Shown one piece after another: positions 9,267 to 17,991 of a stretch of 64,000 nt of DNA. Below the pieces are notes generated by a model that worked only from the letters and a program-made list of their open reading frames with translations, was not told the origin of the DNA and ran no database searches. Where the stretch lies: the NCBI RefSeq assembly GCF_009797025.1, contig NZ_CP047027.1, positions 1,426,001 to 1,490,000 on the forward strand, in the 5' to 3' direction. Every line of letters begins with the position of its first letter. The stretch's first letter is position 1. The stretch comes from Cellulophaga sp. L1A9. Its GTDB lineage: Bacteria > Bacteroidota > Bacteroidia > Flavobacteriales > Flavobacteriaceae. A program made the translations under genes and the position numbers.

Positions 9267-9740
9267 ATGAATTGGTATGTAATATATGTACAATCTAAAA
9301 AAGAAAAGAAGGTCGCAGAAATCTTGCAAAAAATGCAGATAGAAGTGTACTGCCCTCTTATTAAAGAAGTTAAACAGTGGAGCGATCGCAAAAAAACAGT
9401 GGAAAGTCCATTATTTAAATCCTACGTTTTTGTTAGACTTAAGGATAAAGAACGCTCTAACGTTTATGATGTTCCCGGTGTCGTACGTTATTTATTCTGG
9501 CTTGGGCAGCCCGCTATCGTCAGGGATGAAGAAATAGCTATTATTAAAAAATGGCTAGAAGATGATACTATTGAAGAAATAACCCTCAATAAACTATTAC
9601 CTGGCGATGAAATTCTCATTAAAAACGGCCCACTAAAAGACAAAAAGGCCATTATTCAAGAAGTAGGAAAAAAAAGAATGCGTTTGGCCATTCCTGGTTT
9701 GAGTATTATCATAAATGCTAAAATTAAAGACGTACTTTAA
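9267..9740 (+). CDS. UpxY-like (NusG/RfaH family) transcription antiterminator
   Basis: 157 residues, the usual size for specialised NusG paralogues. The N-terminal NGN domain (about 1-105) opens with NWYVIYVQSKKEKKVAEIL and includes YCPLIKEV, FKSYVFVRL and PGVVRYLFW. The C-terminal KOW-like domain (about 108-157) has LLPGDEILIKNGPLKDKKA. In Bacteroidota, UpxY proteins encoded first in capsular loci bind RNA polymerase and prevent premature termination in the long leader of their own operon. Its position directly upstream of a 572-nt leader and a polysaccharide operon fits this. The ops-like element in that leader, and again ahead of the second gmd, is the likely recruitment site (inference). 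Confidence 0.9.
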   Translation: MNWYVIYVQSKKEKKVAEILQKMQIEVYCPLIKEVKQWSDRKKTVESPLFKSYVFVRLKDKERSNVYDVPGVVRYLFWLGQPAIVRDEEIAIIKKWLEDDTIEEITLNKLLPGDEILIKNGPLKDKKAIIQEVGKKRMRLAIPGLSIIINAKIKDVL

Positions 9741-9965
9741 ACTATTACCCTGTCAGCGTACTTCCATACATCTACATAAACTCTTTAAAAATTTTCTTAT
9801 TATCAGAAACGTAAGTCGAGTTATTACAATATTATACTTGATTATTACCTCATCTTCCACCTAAAAAAGGTATTTCACCGACAAAAAACAACCTTCGTCT
9901 AAAATATTTTATGCTGAATACTTAAAATCGTTTAAGCATATCTCAAAGTGTTAGGGAAGTGAATC

Positions 9966-10192
9966 GAATATATTCACAAAGACCTCGTTTTAATTATCGA
10001 CTTCATAAATCGTAACACACTTTTTAAGGAAATCTTGTGCCATTAAATTTGCCTGCTTAATTTCGCTGCTTGATTGTTTTTACATTCTGTGGAAAACCAC
10101 AGAGATTAACCAAATAGCTAATCTACTTTAGCTAACTTTTAAAAACAATTTACAACCGTGACCTAATTATGTGGTTTACGGCGCGGAGCGCT
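9966..10192 (+). promoter_or_regulatory. Conserved polysaccharide-operon leader, copy 1
   Basis: About 227 nt that align with 33618-33846 ahead of the second gmd, with many substitutions and a net 2-nt indel. The best preserved parts are ACAAAGACCTC, TTATCGACTTCATAAATC, the hairpin CTGTGG-AAAA-CCACAG (10087-10102) followed by AGATTA, and the final 44 nt. Similarity stops right after the ops-like element. Conservation of non-coding sequence between two operons of the same type argues for a functional leader RNA or DNA element. Confidence 0.7.
10149..10192 (+). promoter_or_regulatory. ops-like element, copy 1 (candidate UpxY recruitment site)
   Basis: A 44-nt block with 42 identical positions in the other leader (33803-33846). 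It ends in GGCGCGGAGCGCT, in which GCGC-GGA-GCGC can form a tight hairpin. This resembles the enterobacterial ops site GGCGGTAGCGT, which folds on the non-template strand and recruits RfaH. The match is by eye and is not a proven homology. Confidence 0.55.
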
Positions 10193-10206
10193 ACTTTATA
10201 GCTATT

Positions 10207-10222
10207 AAAAGCCCCGCTTTTT
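10207..10222 (+). terminator. Terminator-like hairpin downstream of the ops-like element
   Basis: AAAAGC (10207-10212) pairs with GCTTTT (10216-10221) around a CCC loop, with one more T after it. The stem is weak, with only two GC pairs. Its place just after the ops-like element would suit a termination site bypassed by the antiterminator. The second leader has no equivalent, which weakens the case. Confidence 0.25.
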
Positions 10223-10312
10223 ACATCTAAATTTCATTAAAATTTAATTTTCGAAGTCTGACAATCGTTTATTCACGTATTTCGAACTAATAACCTTTAA
10301 CATAATCAACAT

Positions 10313-11425
10313 ATGAAAGTAGCATTTATCACAGGAGTAACGGGACAAGATGGCGCTTACTTGAGTGAATTTTTATTGAAAAAAGGATACCAAGTACATG
10401 GCCTTAAAAGAAGAGCGTCAATGTTTAATACAGATAGAATAGATCATCTGTATCAAGACCCACATATAGAAAATCGTAATTTTATTTTGCATTATGGGGA
10501 TATGACCGATAGTACCAACCTTATCCGTTTAATTCAAGAAATTCAACCAGACGAAATCTACAACCTTGCAGCAATGAGCCACGTACAAGTGTCTTTTGAA
10601 GTTCCTGAATATACAGGAAATGCAGATGGTTTAGGTACACTTCGTATTTTAGATGCTGTTCGTTTATTAGGTTTAGAAAAGAAAACACGTATTTACCAAG
10701 CCTCTACTTCAGAATTATATGGTAAAGTACAAGAAGTGCCACAATCAGAAACTACACCTTTCTACCCACGTAGCCCATATGCTGTTGCTAAAATGTACGC
10801 CTATTGGATTACCGTAAACTATAGAGAAGCGTATGGTATGTATGCCTGTAATGGTATTTTGTTTAACCATGAATCGCCTATTAGAGGAGAAACTTTTGTA
10901 ACACGTAAAATTACGCGTGCTGCTTCTAGAATTGCTCTTGGTTTACAAGACAAAATATACTTAGGAAATTTAGATGCCAAAAGAGATTGGGGTCATGCCA
11001 AAGATTATGTGCGTATGATGTGGATGATCTTACAAGCAGAAGAAGCTGAAGACTGGGTTATTGCTACCGGAAAAACAACTCCTGTTAGAGAATTTGTACG
11101 TATGGCTTTTGCTGAAGTTGGCGTAGAATTAGAATTTAAAGGTGAAGGCGTTGATGAAAAAGGATATGTAAAAGCATGTACCAATCCAGAATTCCAAATT
11201 GAAATAGGAAAAGAAGTATTGGCCGTAGATCCTAAATACTTTAGACCTACAGAAGTAGATTTATTAATTGGTGATGCTACAAAAGCAAATACCAAATTAG
11301 GGTGGATTCCTGAGTATGATTTACAAGATTTGGTAAAAGATATGATGAAGAACGATGTGAAATTAATGCAGAAAGATCAGTTCTTAAAAGAAGGTGGTTA
11401 CAACACCTTTAACTATTTCGAATAA
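10313..11425 (+). CDS. gmd: GDP-mannose 4,6-dehydratase (copy A)
   Basis: 370 residues. It converts GDP-D-mannose to GDP-4-keto-6-deoxymannose, the first step to GDP-L-fucose, in the cytoplasm using bound NADP. Evidence: extended-SDR Rossmann start [12 protein letters not shown] (residues 6-17), the R-R motif LKRRAS, substrate loop ASTSELYG, and the catalytic Y156-x3-K160 in SPYAVAK. Length and order match the family throughout. It is the first gene of line A, followed 97 nt later by fcl. The protein appears identical to the second copy at 33977. No manC or manB is present, so GDP-mannose must come from elsewhere in the genome. Confidence 0.97.
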   Translation: MKVAFITGVTGQDGAYLSEFLLKKGYQVHGLKRRASMFNTDRIDHLYQDPHIENRNFILHYGDMTDSTNLIRLIQEIQPDEIYNLAAMSHVQVSFEVPEYTGNADGLGTLRILDAVRLLGLEKKTRIYQASTSELYGKVQEVPQSETTPFYPRSPYAVAKMYAYWITVNYREAYGMYACNGILFNHESPIRGETFVTRKITRAASRIALGLQDKIYLGNLDAKRDWGHAKDYVRMMWMILQAEEAEDWVIATGKTTPVREFVRMAFAEVGVELEFKGEGVDEKGYVKACTNPEFQIEIGKEVLAVDPKYFRPTEVDLLIGDATKANTKLGWIPEYDLQDLVKDMMKNDVKLMQKDQFLKEGGYNTFNYFE

Positions 11426-11448
11426 ATCTAATTTTTAGTTCAAAATAC

Positions 11449-11486
11449 AGCACCAATGCCTTTAGCACAACTTAGGTATTGGTGCT
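11449..11486 (+). promoter_or_regulatory. Hairpin in the gmd-fcl spacer (copy A)
   Basis: AGCACCAATGCC (11449-11460) pairs with 11475-11486: 12 bp with one G-U and a 14-nt loop. No U run follows, so it is not a normal intrinsic terminator. It may stabilise or process the mRNA between gmd and fcl. The same structure occurs in the other copy. Confidence 0.5.
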
Positions 11487-11522
11487 AAATAATAAAGTTT
11501 CATCTCAGTTTAACGAATACAC

Positions 11523-12605
11523 ATGGAGAAAGACGCAAAAATATACATAGCTGGTCATAGAGGTTTAGTGGGTAGTGCCATTATAAAAAACTTAGAAGCT
11601 AGAGGGTATACCAATTTTATTACCCGCACTCATAAAGAATTAGACCTTACAGACAGCACTGCGGTACAAACATTTTTTGCTACAGAAAAACCAGAATATG
11701 TGTTTTTGGCTGCTGCTAAAGTTGGTGGTATTGTTGCCAATAATACTTACCGAGCAGATTTTATCTATGCCAACTTAATGATACAGAATAATGTGATTCA
11801 TCAAAGTTATGTGCACGATGTTAAAAAATTAATGTTTTTAGGGAGTACGTGTATCTACCCAAAAAACTGTCCGCAACCCATGAAAGAGGACTATCTCTTA
11901 ACAGATACCCTAGAGTACACTAATGAGCCCTATGCTATTGCTAAAATTGCAGGGATTAAAATGTGTGAGAGTTACAACCTGCAGTATGACCGTAACTTTA
12001 TTTCGGTAATGCCTACCAATTTATACGGTCCTAATGACAATTTCGATTTAGAGAAATCGCATGTATTACCAGCATTAATTCGTAAAATGCATTTGGGTAA
12101 AGCTTTAGAAAATCAAGATTGGAATACGCTACGCAAAGATTTAAACAAGCTTCCTATTGAAGGAATCAATGGGGCGTCTATGGATGAAGACATCTACTCT
12201 ATCCTAGATAAATACGGCATTCAGAAAAAAGGAGACACTGTACATTTAGAAATTTGGGGTTCTGGTAAACCTATGCGCGAATTTCTATGGAGTGAAGATA
12301 TGGCAGATGCTTGTGTGTTCTTAATGGAAGAACGCGATTTTAAAGATTGCTACGATACAAAAACCAAAGAGATTAGAAATACTCATATTAATATTGGTAC
12401 AGGGGTAGATATTTCTATCAAAGATTTAGCAAAATTAGTTAAAGAGACTATTGGGTTTAAAGGGAAATTATATTTCAATGCGGATAAACCTGATGGAACC
12501 ATGAAAAAATTAACAGACCCCTCTAAACTTCACGGCTTAGGATGGAAACATAAGATAGAATTACAAGAAGGCGTACGAAAAATGTACGAATGGTACACAG
12601 AATAG
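11523..12605 (+). CDS. fcl: GDP-L-fucose synthase (copy A)
   Basis: 360 residues. The epimerase/reductase that turns GDP-4-keto-6-deoxymannose into GDP-L-fucose with NADPH. Evidence: Rossmann motif [11 protein letters not shown] (10-20), substrate loop GSTCIYPK, and the catalytic Y137-x3-K141 in NEPYAIAK. It is about 40 residues longer than the E. coli enzyme because of an insertion around residues 190-235, which I recall as usual in Bacteroidota. It is identical to the second copy except for one T/A change and the last ~15 residues, where copy A ends in MYEWYTE. Together with gmd it supplies the activated 6-deoxy sugar for line A. Confidence 0.96.
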   Translation: MEKDAKIYIAGHRGLVGSAIIKNLEARGYTNFITRTHKELDLTDSTAVQTFFATEKPEYVFLAAAKVGGIVANNTYRADFIYANLMIQNNVIHQSYVHDVKKLMFLGSTCIYPKNCPQPMKEDYLLTDTLEYTNEPYAIAKIAGIKMCESYNLQYDRNFISVMPTNLYGPNDNFDLEKSHVLPALIRKMHLGKALENQDWNTLRKDLNKLPIEGINGASMDEDIYSILDKYGIQKKGDTVHLEIWGSGKPMREFLWSEDMADACVFLMEERDFKDCYDTKTKEIRNTHINIGTGVDISIKDLAKLVKETIGFKGKLYFNADKPDGTMKKLTDPSKLHGLGWKHKIELQEGVRKMYEWYTE

Positions 12606-12838
12606 AACCATAGCTGCACTACCAACGTATATAAAGTGTGCATACACATAGCCCCGAAATATCCTACTAAAACAGCCACTATGACTAAACTTTTGAATAT
12701 CCTACAGCAATTCACAATAAACAAGACCACCTACCGTACTGGTCATGATATCCAAAAAAATACCCATCCGTAATTTTTTTTGAATGGATAGTTTAAAATT
12801 TCAAAAGCCCAAATCATAGAATATTAGAAAAGTCATCA

Positions 12839-14188
12839 ATGAAAAAGTCATATTTCGTTATACCATTATCGTTTATATTTCATATAATTACTATTAATAT
12901 TATTCTGTATTTATTAATTCCTGAAACCTATAGGTCTGGATTTAGTATTCTCTATTATAACATTACATGGCTTATAGTAACCTATGCTATAGATTTTTAT
13001 CCTACGGCACGGAGAGAAGGTTTTACCACAAATGTTCGGAATTTCTTTATGCTTTTCCTTATTTATGGGTTAGTATTCTTTACCTCCTTCACTTTTCTAG
13101 GCGATCACCATTACAAACCAGCATACCTTACTTTAGTATATCTGCTAATTTGTTTAATGCTCACCCTATTTCGTTTACTTTTTTATTGGGCCAGAAATTT
13201 ATACCGGACAAAGGGTTTAAGTAAAGGTGTTAGAGCAGTGGTTATAGGACGCGATAAGAATTTAAAAAAACTACGTCGTATTTTTGATACTGGAAGCTAT
13301 GGCTACAAATACATGGGATATTTCGATAATACTAAATCAGATAGTCCAACCTATTTAGGTAAAATACAAGACGCTTATGCTTATATTTTCGAGAATAATG
13401 TAGAAGAAGTCTACTGTATGGCTTCAAGACTTTCAAAAGATGAAATTAAAGAACTCATGCGCATAGCAGACAATAGTTTAAAAAAAATTAAGATTGTTCC
13501 TGACAACAAAGAACTCTTTTCAAGAGCAATGTCTATAGAATTATATGGCGAAGTTCCTGTATTAAACTTACGAGCGTCTCCTTTAGAATTGGAGTATGCT
13601 AATGTCGTGAAACGTGTTTTCGATATAATTTTTTCTAGTTTAGTTATTCTATTTGTACTTTCATGGTTAACACCATTAGTTTGGATTTTAATGAAGCTAG
13701 ATTCAAAAGGCCCATTATTCTTTAAACAAAGTCGTCATGGGGTAAACAGAAACTCTTTTGATTGTTACAAGTTTAGATCTATGACCAAGAGTGATACTAG
13801 TGATACTAAAATGGCCACAAAAAATGACATGCGGATTACAAAACTGGGTAGAATCTTAAGAAAAACCAGTATAGATGAGTTACCACAATTTATCAATGTT
13901 CTAAAAGGCGAAATGAGTGTTGTGGGTCCAAGACCACACATGCAATTACATACAGAGCAATTTGAAAAATCTGTAGATAAATATTTAGTGCGCCACTTTT
14001 TAAAACCAGGCATCACCGGCTTAGCACAAATAAAAGGCTATCGTGGCGAAATTTTAGAGCAATCTGATATTGTAAACCGGGTACGTTATGATATTTTTTA
14101 TATGGAAAAATGGTCTATTCAATTAGACATATCTATAATTTATTACACCGTGGCTAACGCCATTCGGGGCGAAGAAAGAGCCTATTAA
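12839..14188 (+). CDS. Undecaprenyl-phosphate sugar-1-phosphate transferase, WcaJ type (copy A)
   Basis: 449 residues. A polyprenyl glycosylphosphotransferase that starts repeat-unit synthesis by moving a sugar-1-phosphate (commonly glucose in this subfamily) from a nucleotide sugar to undecaprenyl phosphate. Four to five hydrophobic segments fill residues 1-120, followed by a nucleotide-binding-like domain (VVIGRDKNLKKLRRIF), a re-entrant helix near 265-285 and the C-terminal transferase domain. That domain shows DELPQ (346-350), VGPRP (362-366) and PGITGLAQI (390-398). A close paralogue of the same length lies at 53345, with the C-terminal halves most alike. It is followed 56 nt later by wzc. 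Confidence 0.93.
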   Translation: MKKSYFVIPLSFIFHIITINIILYLLIPETYRSGFSILYYNITWLIVTYAIDFYPTARREGFTTNVRNFFMLFLIYGLVFFTSFTFLGDHHYKPAYLTLVYLLICLMLTLFRLLFYWARNLYRTKGLSKGVRAVVIGRDKNLKKLRRIFDTGSYGYKYMGYFDNTKSDSPTYLGKIQDAYAYIFENNVEEVYCMASRLSKDEIKELMRIADNSLKKIKIVPDNKELFSRAMSIELYGEVPVLNLRASPLELEYANVVKRVFDIIFSSLVILFVLSWLTPLVWILMKLDSKGPLFFKQSRHGVNRNSFDCYKFRSMTKSDTSDTKMATKNDMRITKLGRILRKTSIDELPQFINVLKGEMSVVGPRPHMQLHTEQFEKSVDKYLVRHFLKPGITGLAQIKGYRGEILEQSDIVNRVRYDIFYMEKWSIQLDISIIYYTVANAIRGEERAY

Positions 14189-14244
14189 TAGTATACAACC
14201 ATTAGCAAACTACCATTCAATATAATATTTTCACTCTTAAGATA

Positions 14245-16545
14245 ATGACAGAAACAAATCCAGATTTAAATTCGTTTGAGCAAAATAATATTCGCACTAT
14301 CATAGGTAAGTATTTGAAATTTTGGCCATTATTCGCAGTTAGCTTAGTTATTGCAATTGCAGCCATCATACTTTATATAAGATATTATGCTGAAAATGAG
14401 TATGAAATACAAAGTGCCATCTTACTAAAAAATGTAGAAGCAGGACAAGGTTTTGGTGATTTAGGTGATTTTGCAAGCATGGGGCTAATTAAGAGCTCAC
14501 ATAGTTTAGAAGATGAGATAGGAATTTTAACGTCTATTGGAGTCATGGAAGAAGTGATATCAAAAAATAATTATAACATCACCTACTATATTGCTGGAAG
14601 TATCCGTGATGTTGAAGTTTATGGCCAAAAAGTACCCATTAATATCACTGTAGATGAAACTGTTGATAATTTAATTTATGATGTACCCATTTCGATCAAA
14701 TTTATTGATTCCGCCACCTATGAACTTATTACCGTTGTTGAAGATAAGGAACTAAAATCACAACATACTTTTGGTGAAGTTGTTACAACATCTTACGGCA
14801 CATTTACCATTGCCACTAAAGGCGAAGCACTTAAACTAAAGGAATCAAAAAATTTATATTTTAAAATAGGAAATAAGGATGATTTAATATCTAGTTTTCT
14901 TAAAAAGCTTAGTGTTGTACCTGCAAATAAAACAGGGAGCTCATTAAACCTCAATTTCATCTCTAATGATAAAATAAAAGGTGAAGAGATTCTTTCTAAA
15001 CTTATTGAGACTTATATTGAGAAAACCATCAAATATGAAAACGAGTTAGCCGAAAATACCATCAAAATGATCGATGATAGGTTAAACTTATTATCTGGTG
15101 AAATTGAAGATGTAGAAAAAACAGTGGTAGATTTTAAAACTGAAAATACGGTAACAAATATTGCCAATAATGCCGATACGTATGTGCAACAGTCTAATGA
15201 CTATAAAAACAGAGTAGCAGAATATCAAACTCAAATTAACGTATTGGAAGGGGTTGAATTTTCATTACAAAATGGGAATAACGAAACTACAATTGGGGGT
15301 GCGGCAATTAATGACCCATCTGTTAACAATTTAATCGCTCAATACAACCAAGCCTTAGCGGAAAAACAAAAATTATCACAATCTGCTTCTAGCTCTAACC
15401 CCTTAGTAGCTAATTTAGATGAAAATTTAAGTAGCCTTAGACAGTCCATTATTCAAAATGTGCGAAGTGTAAAAAATGGCTATTCCATCGCCCGTGGTAA
15501 TTTATCTGCCAATGCAAATCGGTATGATTATCAAATTGCTAAAGTTCCGGGAATGGAAAAAAAACTGTTAGACATTAGCCGTGACAAAAGCACGAAAGAA
15601 GGACTTTATCTTTTTTTACTACAAAAAAGAGAAGAAGAAGTGCTTTCTTTAGCCGCTCCAGTTTCCTCAACAAGAATTGTCGATTATCCTAAAGCTGGAA
15701 AATTCCCTATTAGTCCAAATAAAAAGTTACTTTATTTCTCAGGTCTACTTTTAGGATTATTCATACCAGTTTCGTTACTATATTTGAAAGATGCTTTAAA
15801 CAATAAAATTTCGAGCGTAGAAGAGCTAACTCAAAATTCAGCAGCTCCTTTTCTTGGAGAAATTGCACGCAGCAAAAATAACACTATAGTGGTCACTGAA
15901 GATCGGGCAACTTCACCAGAGGCCGAATTATTCAGGCTGTTACTTTTCAATTTAAATTTCCTAAAGAAAACAGAGAAGAATCAAACTATTTTAGTAACCT
16001 CCACAGAAAAGGGTGAAGGAAAAACTTTTATCGCCTCTAATCTAGCCTTGACCTTTGCTTCAAACGGCGAAAAAGTAGTCGTTTTAACTTTCGATTTACG
16101 AGAGCCTAAATTAATGGAAAATTTCAATCTTCCTAACTCTCCTGGAATTACGGATTTTATTGTCAAAAAAGGCTTAGATGTAGATCAAATTATTCAAAAA
16201 CATCCTAGTATCGATGATTTCTATTTGGTAGGCTCGGGAAGTACGATGAATCAAGTCGGTCGCTTAATGGTCAGTAATAGAATAGGCGTACTTATGGATG
16301 TTTTAAAACAAGAGTACGATCGTATCATTATTGATACGGCCCCAATAGGTCTTATTTCTGATGCCTTTGCTTTGAATACCTATATAGATAGTACAATTTA
16401 TGTGGTTCGTAAAGACAAAACAAAAAAACAATCTTTAAAAGTTATCAATTCTATCTATGAAAATGATCGTTTAAAAAATACTATGGTCGTTTTTAATGAT
16501 ACAAAAGCTGCAGCCTCTTATGGGTACGGCTCAATTAAAGGATAA
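14245..16545 (+). CDS. wzc: Wzc-type polysaccharide co-polymerase / tyrosine autokinase (copy A)
   Basis: 766 residues. An inner-membrane protein controlling chain length and export. TM1 is at about 30-50, followed by a Wzz-type periplasmic domain with long coiled-coil stretches (about 265-460). TM2 lies near 495-512 after a Pro-rich SPNKK segment. The cytoplasmic BY-kinase domain has Walker A GEGKT (590-594), an A' region VVLTFDLREP (about 612-621) and Walker B IIIDTAP (about 694-700). A' usually reads DxD; here the first Asp is replaced (TFD). The C-terminal tail has few tyrosines (ASYGYG). The copy at 54782 has the same architecture but is clearly divergent. Confidence 0.92.
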   Translation: MTETNPDLNSFEQNNIRTIIGKYLKFWPLFAVSLVIAIAAIILYIRYYAENEYEIQSAILLKNVEAGQGFGDLGDFASMGLIKSSHSLEDEIGILTSIGVMEEVISKNNYNITYYIAGSIRDVEVYGQKVPINITVDETVDNLIYDVPISIKFIDSATYELITVVEDKELKSQHTFGEVVTTSYGTFTIATKGEALKLKESKNLYFKIGNKDDLISSFLKKLSVVPANKTGSSLNLNFISNDKIKGEEILSKLIETYIEKTIKYENELAENTIKMIDDRLNLLSGEIEDVEKTVVDFKTENTVTNIANNADTYVQQSNDYKNRVAEYQTQINVLEGVEFSLQNGNNETTIGGAAINDPSVNNLIAQYNQALAEKQKLSQSASSSNPLVANLDENLSSLRQSIIQNVRSVKNGYSIARGNLSANANRYDYQIAKVPGMEKKLLDISRDKSTKEGLYLFLLQKREEEVLSLAAPVSSTRIVDYPKAGKFPISPNKKLLYFSGLLLGLFIPVSLLYLKDALNNKISSVEELTQNSAAPFLGEIARSKNNTIVVTEDRATSPEAELFRLLLFNLNFLKKTEKNQTILVTSTEKGEGKTFIASNLALTFASNGEKVVVLTFDLREPKLMENFNLPNSPGITDFIVKKGLDVDQIIQKHPSIDDFYLVGSGSTMNQVGRLMVSNRIGVLMDVLKQEYDRIIIDTAPIGLISDAFALNTYIDSTIYVVRKDKTKKQSLKVINSIYENDRLKNTMVVFNDTKAAASYGYGSIKG

Positions 16546-16592
16546 ATTTTTTAAACATTTAATAATAAACTTTACTTGGCTTTACTAAAATT

Positions 16593-17957
16593 ATGTCCTT
16601 AAAAAAAAGATTAGTAAATAATGGCTTGGCCTCAATACTTTCAAAAGGAGTCCGTGTATTAGAGCAACTATTTTTAGTACCCTTTTTTATTGCTGCTTGG
16701 GGAGCCGCATATTATGGTGAGTGGATTACTTTAACCATAATCCCTAGCGTAATGGCCTTTTCTAATTTAGGATTTGGTTCTGCAGCAGCAAATAGCCTAG
16801 TATTAACATATGCTTCAGGAGACAAACAAAAGGCCGCAGACATAAGTAAGACAGGTTTTTATATTATTACCATAATGGTATTTATTGCAATAGTACTAGG
16901 GGCTATAGCAATATATGTGCTAGATATATTCCATGTTTTTGATAAGTCATTAATAGACAGTCAAGATGCTATTTTAGCGGTTTCAATTCTTATTATAGCT
17001 AGGTTATTAAACTTTTACGATCAATTAATTGAATCATTTTATAGAGCAGCTCAAAGGGCTGCATTAAGCATAAACCTTTTAACTATAAGAGCTGCACTAA
17101 ATTTGGCCGCTGGTTTATTAGTATTATTGCTTGAATACGGTATTGTTGCATTTGCAATTTCACAATTAATGGTAACAGTTCTTTTTAGCATTTTATATTG
17201 GTTAAAGGGAAGATCTGTTTTAGGCTTGTATAAAAACTTTACAGGAACGAAAGATGCTGTAATATTAAAAGGAATTACGACAAAAGGATTAAGTTATTTA
17301 ATGCTACCCGTTTGGCAAATAATTTACTTTCAGGGAACTACATTTGTCGTACGGATTGTTTTAGGACCAGAGGCAGTAGCTATATTTAACACTGCGCGAA
17401 CCTTGAGCAGGTCACTTAATCAATTATTGTATTTGGTTGAACCCACAGTATTTCCTGAATTACAAATTGCGATAGGTAAAAATGATTGGAAAACTGCTAA
17501 ACAAATATTTAGAGTCTCAATAATTGGTGTGTTCTTATTATCATTAATTGGCGTAATATTCTTAGCTATTTTTGGTTTATGGTTTTATAATATCTGGACC
17601 AATAATGAATTAGAACTTCCACGAGCAATGTGGTATACTTTAATTTCGGCTATGCTTTTCAATGCTCTGTGGTATACTTCTGAAATGGTATTTCGAGCTG
17701 TTAATCAACCAAAAAGAATGGGGATCTATGGCATAATCGCAGCAATTCTATCTGTATTACTAACGTATCTTTTTGCAACATTCTATGGCATTACTGGAGC
17801 TGCTATTGGCGCCGTATCCTTAGATCTAATATTAGTATTTCTTGTTGTACCAAATGGGTGCAAAATAATGAAAATGTCCCTCAGCGATTTAGTTTCACAT
17901 GGTGCGGATGACTTTAAAGAATTATTTCAAAAAATTTCAAAAAAAATAAAAAAATAA
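16593..17957 (+). CDS. wzx: Wzx-type polysaccharide flippase (line A)
   Basis: 454 residues, almost wholly hydrophobic, with about 12-14 predicted membrane segments. The N-terminus has the polysaccharide-transporter-family signature of a short basic start (MSLKKRLVNNGLASILSKG) followed by VPFFIAAWGAAYYGEW. Members flip undecaprenyl-linked repeat units across the inner membrane. It lies 47 nt after wzc and 34 nt before the polymerase, the classical order for a Wzx/Wzy locus. Composition is AT-richer than gmd-fcl. The donor oligosaccharide cannot be inferred. Confidence 0.87.
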   Translation: MSLKKRLVNNGLASILSKGVRVLEQLFLVPFFIAAWGAAYYGEWITLTIIPSVMAFSNLGFGSAAANSLVLTYASGDKQKAADISKTGFYIITIMVFIAIVLGAIAIYVLDIFHVFDKSLIDSQDAILAVSILIIARLLNFYDQLIESFYRAAQRAALSINLLTIRAALNLAAGLLVLLLEYGIVAFAISQLMVTVLFSILYWLKGRSVLGLYKNFTGTKDAVILKGITTKGLSYLMLPVWQIIYFQGTTFVVRIVLGPEAVAIFNTARTLSRSLNQLLYLVEPTVFPELQIAIGKNDWKTAKQIFRVSIIGVFLLSLIGVIFLAIFGLWFYNIWTNNELELPRAMWYTLISAMLFNALWYTSEMVFRAVNQPKRMGIYGIIAAILSVLLTYLFATFYGITGAAIGAVSLDLILVFLVVPNGCKIMKMSLSDLVSHGADDFKELFQKISKKIKK

Positions 17958-17991
17958 AACGATATATAATCGATTTTAAGAAATCTATCAT

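Larger units (their letters stand above)
9741..10312 (+). other. Long untranslated leader between antiterminator and gmd
   Basis: No plausible gene lies in these 572 nt. The first ~220 nt are AT-rich and show nothing I can name except GTGAAT (9959-9964) pairing with ATTCAC (9972-9977). From 9966 to 10192 it is homologous to the leader of the second gmd copy. After that come a weak terminator-like hairpin and about 65 nt of AT-rich sequence. From 10287 the sequence joins the near-identical gmd-fcl repeat. A clear TAnnTTTG promoter octamer was not found, so transcription may enter from the antiterminator gene. Confidence 0.6.
10287..12572 (+). repeat. Near-identical gmd-fcl direct repeat, copy A
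   Basis: About 2.29 kb, repeated at 33951-36236 (constant offset 23,664). It covers the last ~26 nt of the leader, gmd, the spacer and most of fcl. By eye about seven differences fall in gmd, all synonymous, and few in fcl up to 12514, after which the copies drift apart. Direct orientation makes homologous recombination between the copies possible. Confidence 0.9.

Noticed and set aside
11449..11486. Reading the gmd-fcl spacer hairpin as an intrinsic terminator
   Set aside because: No U run follows, and fcl must be co-expressed with gmd; kept only as a regulatory hairpin.
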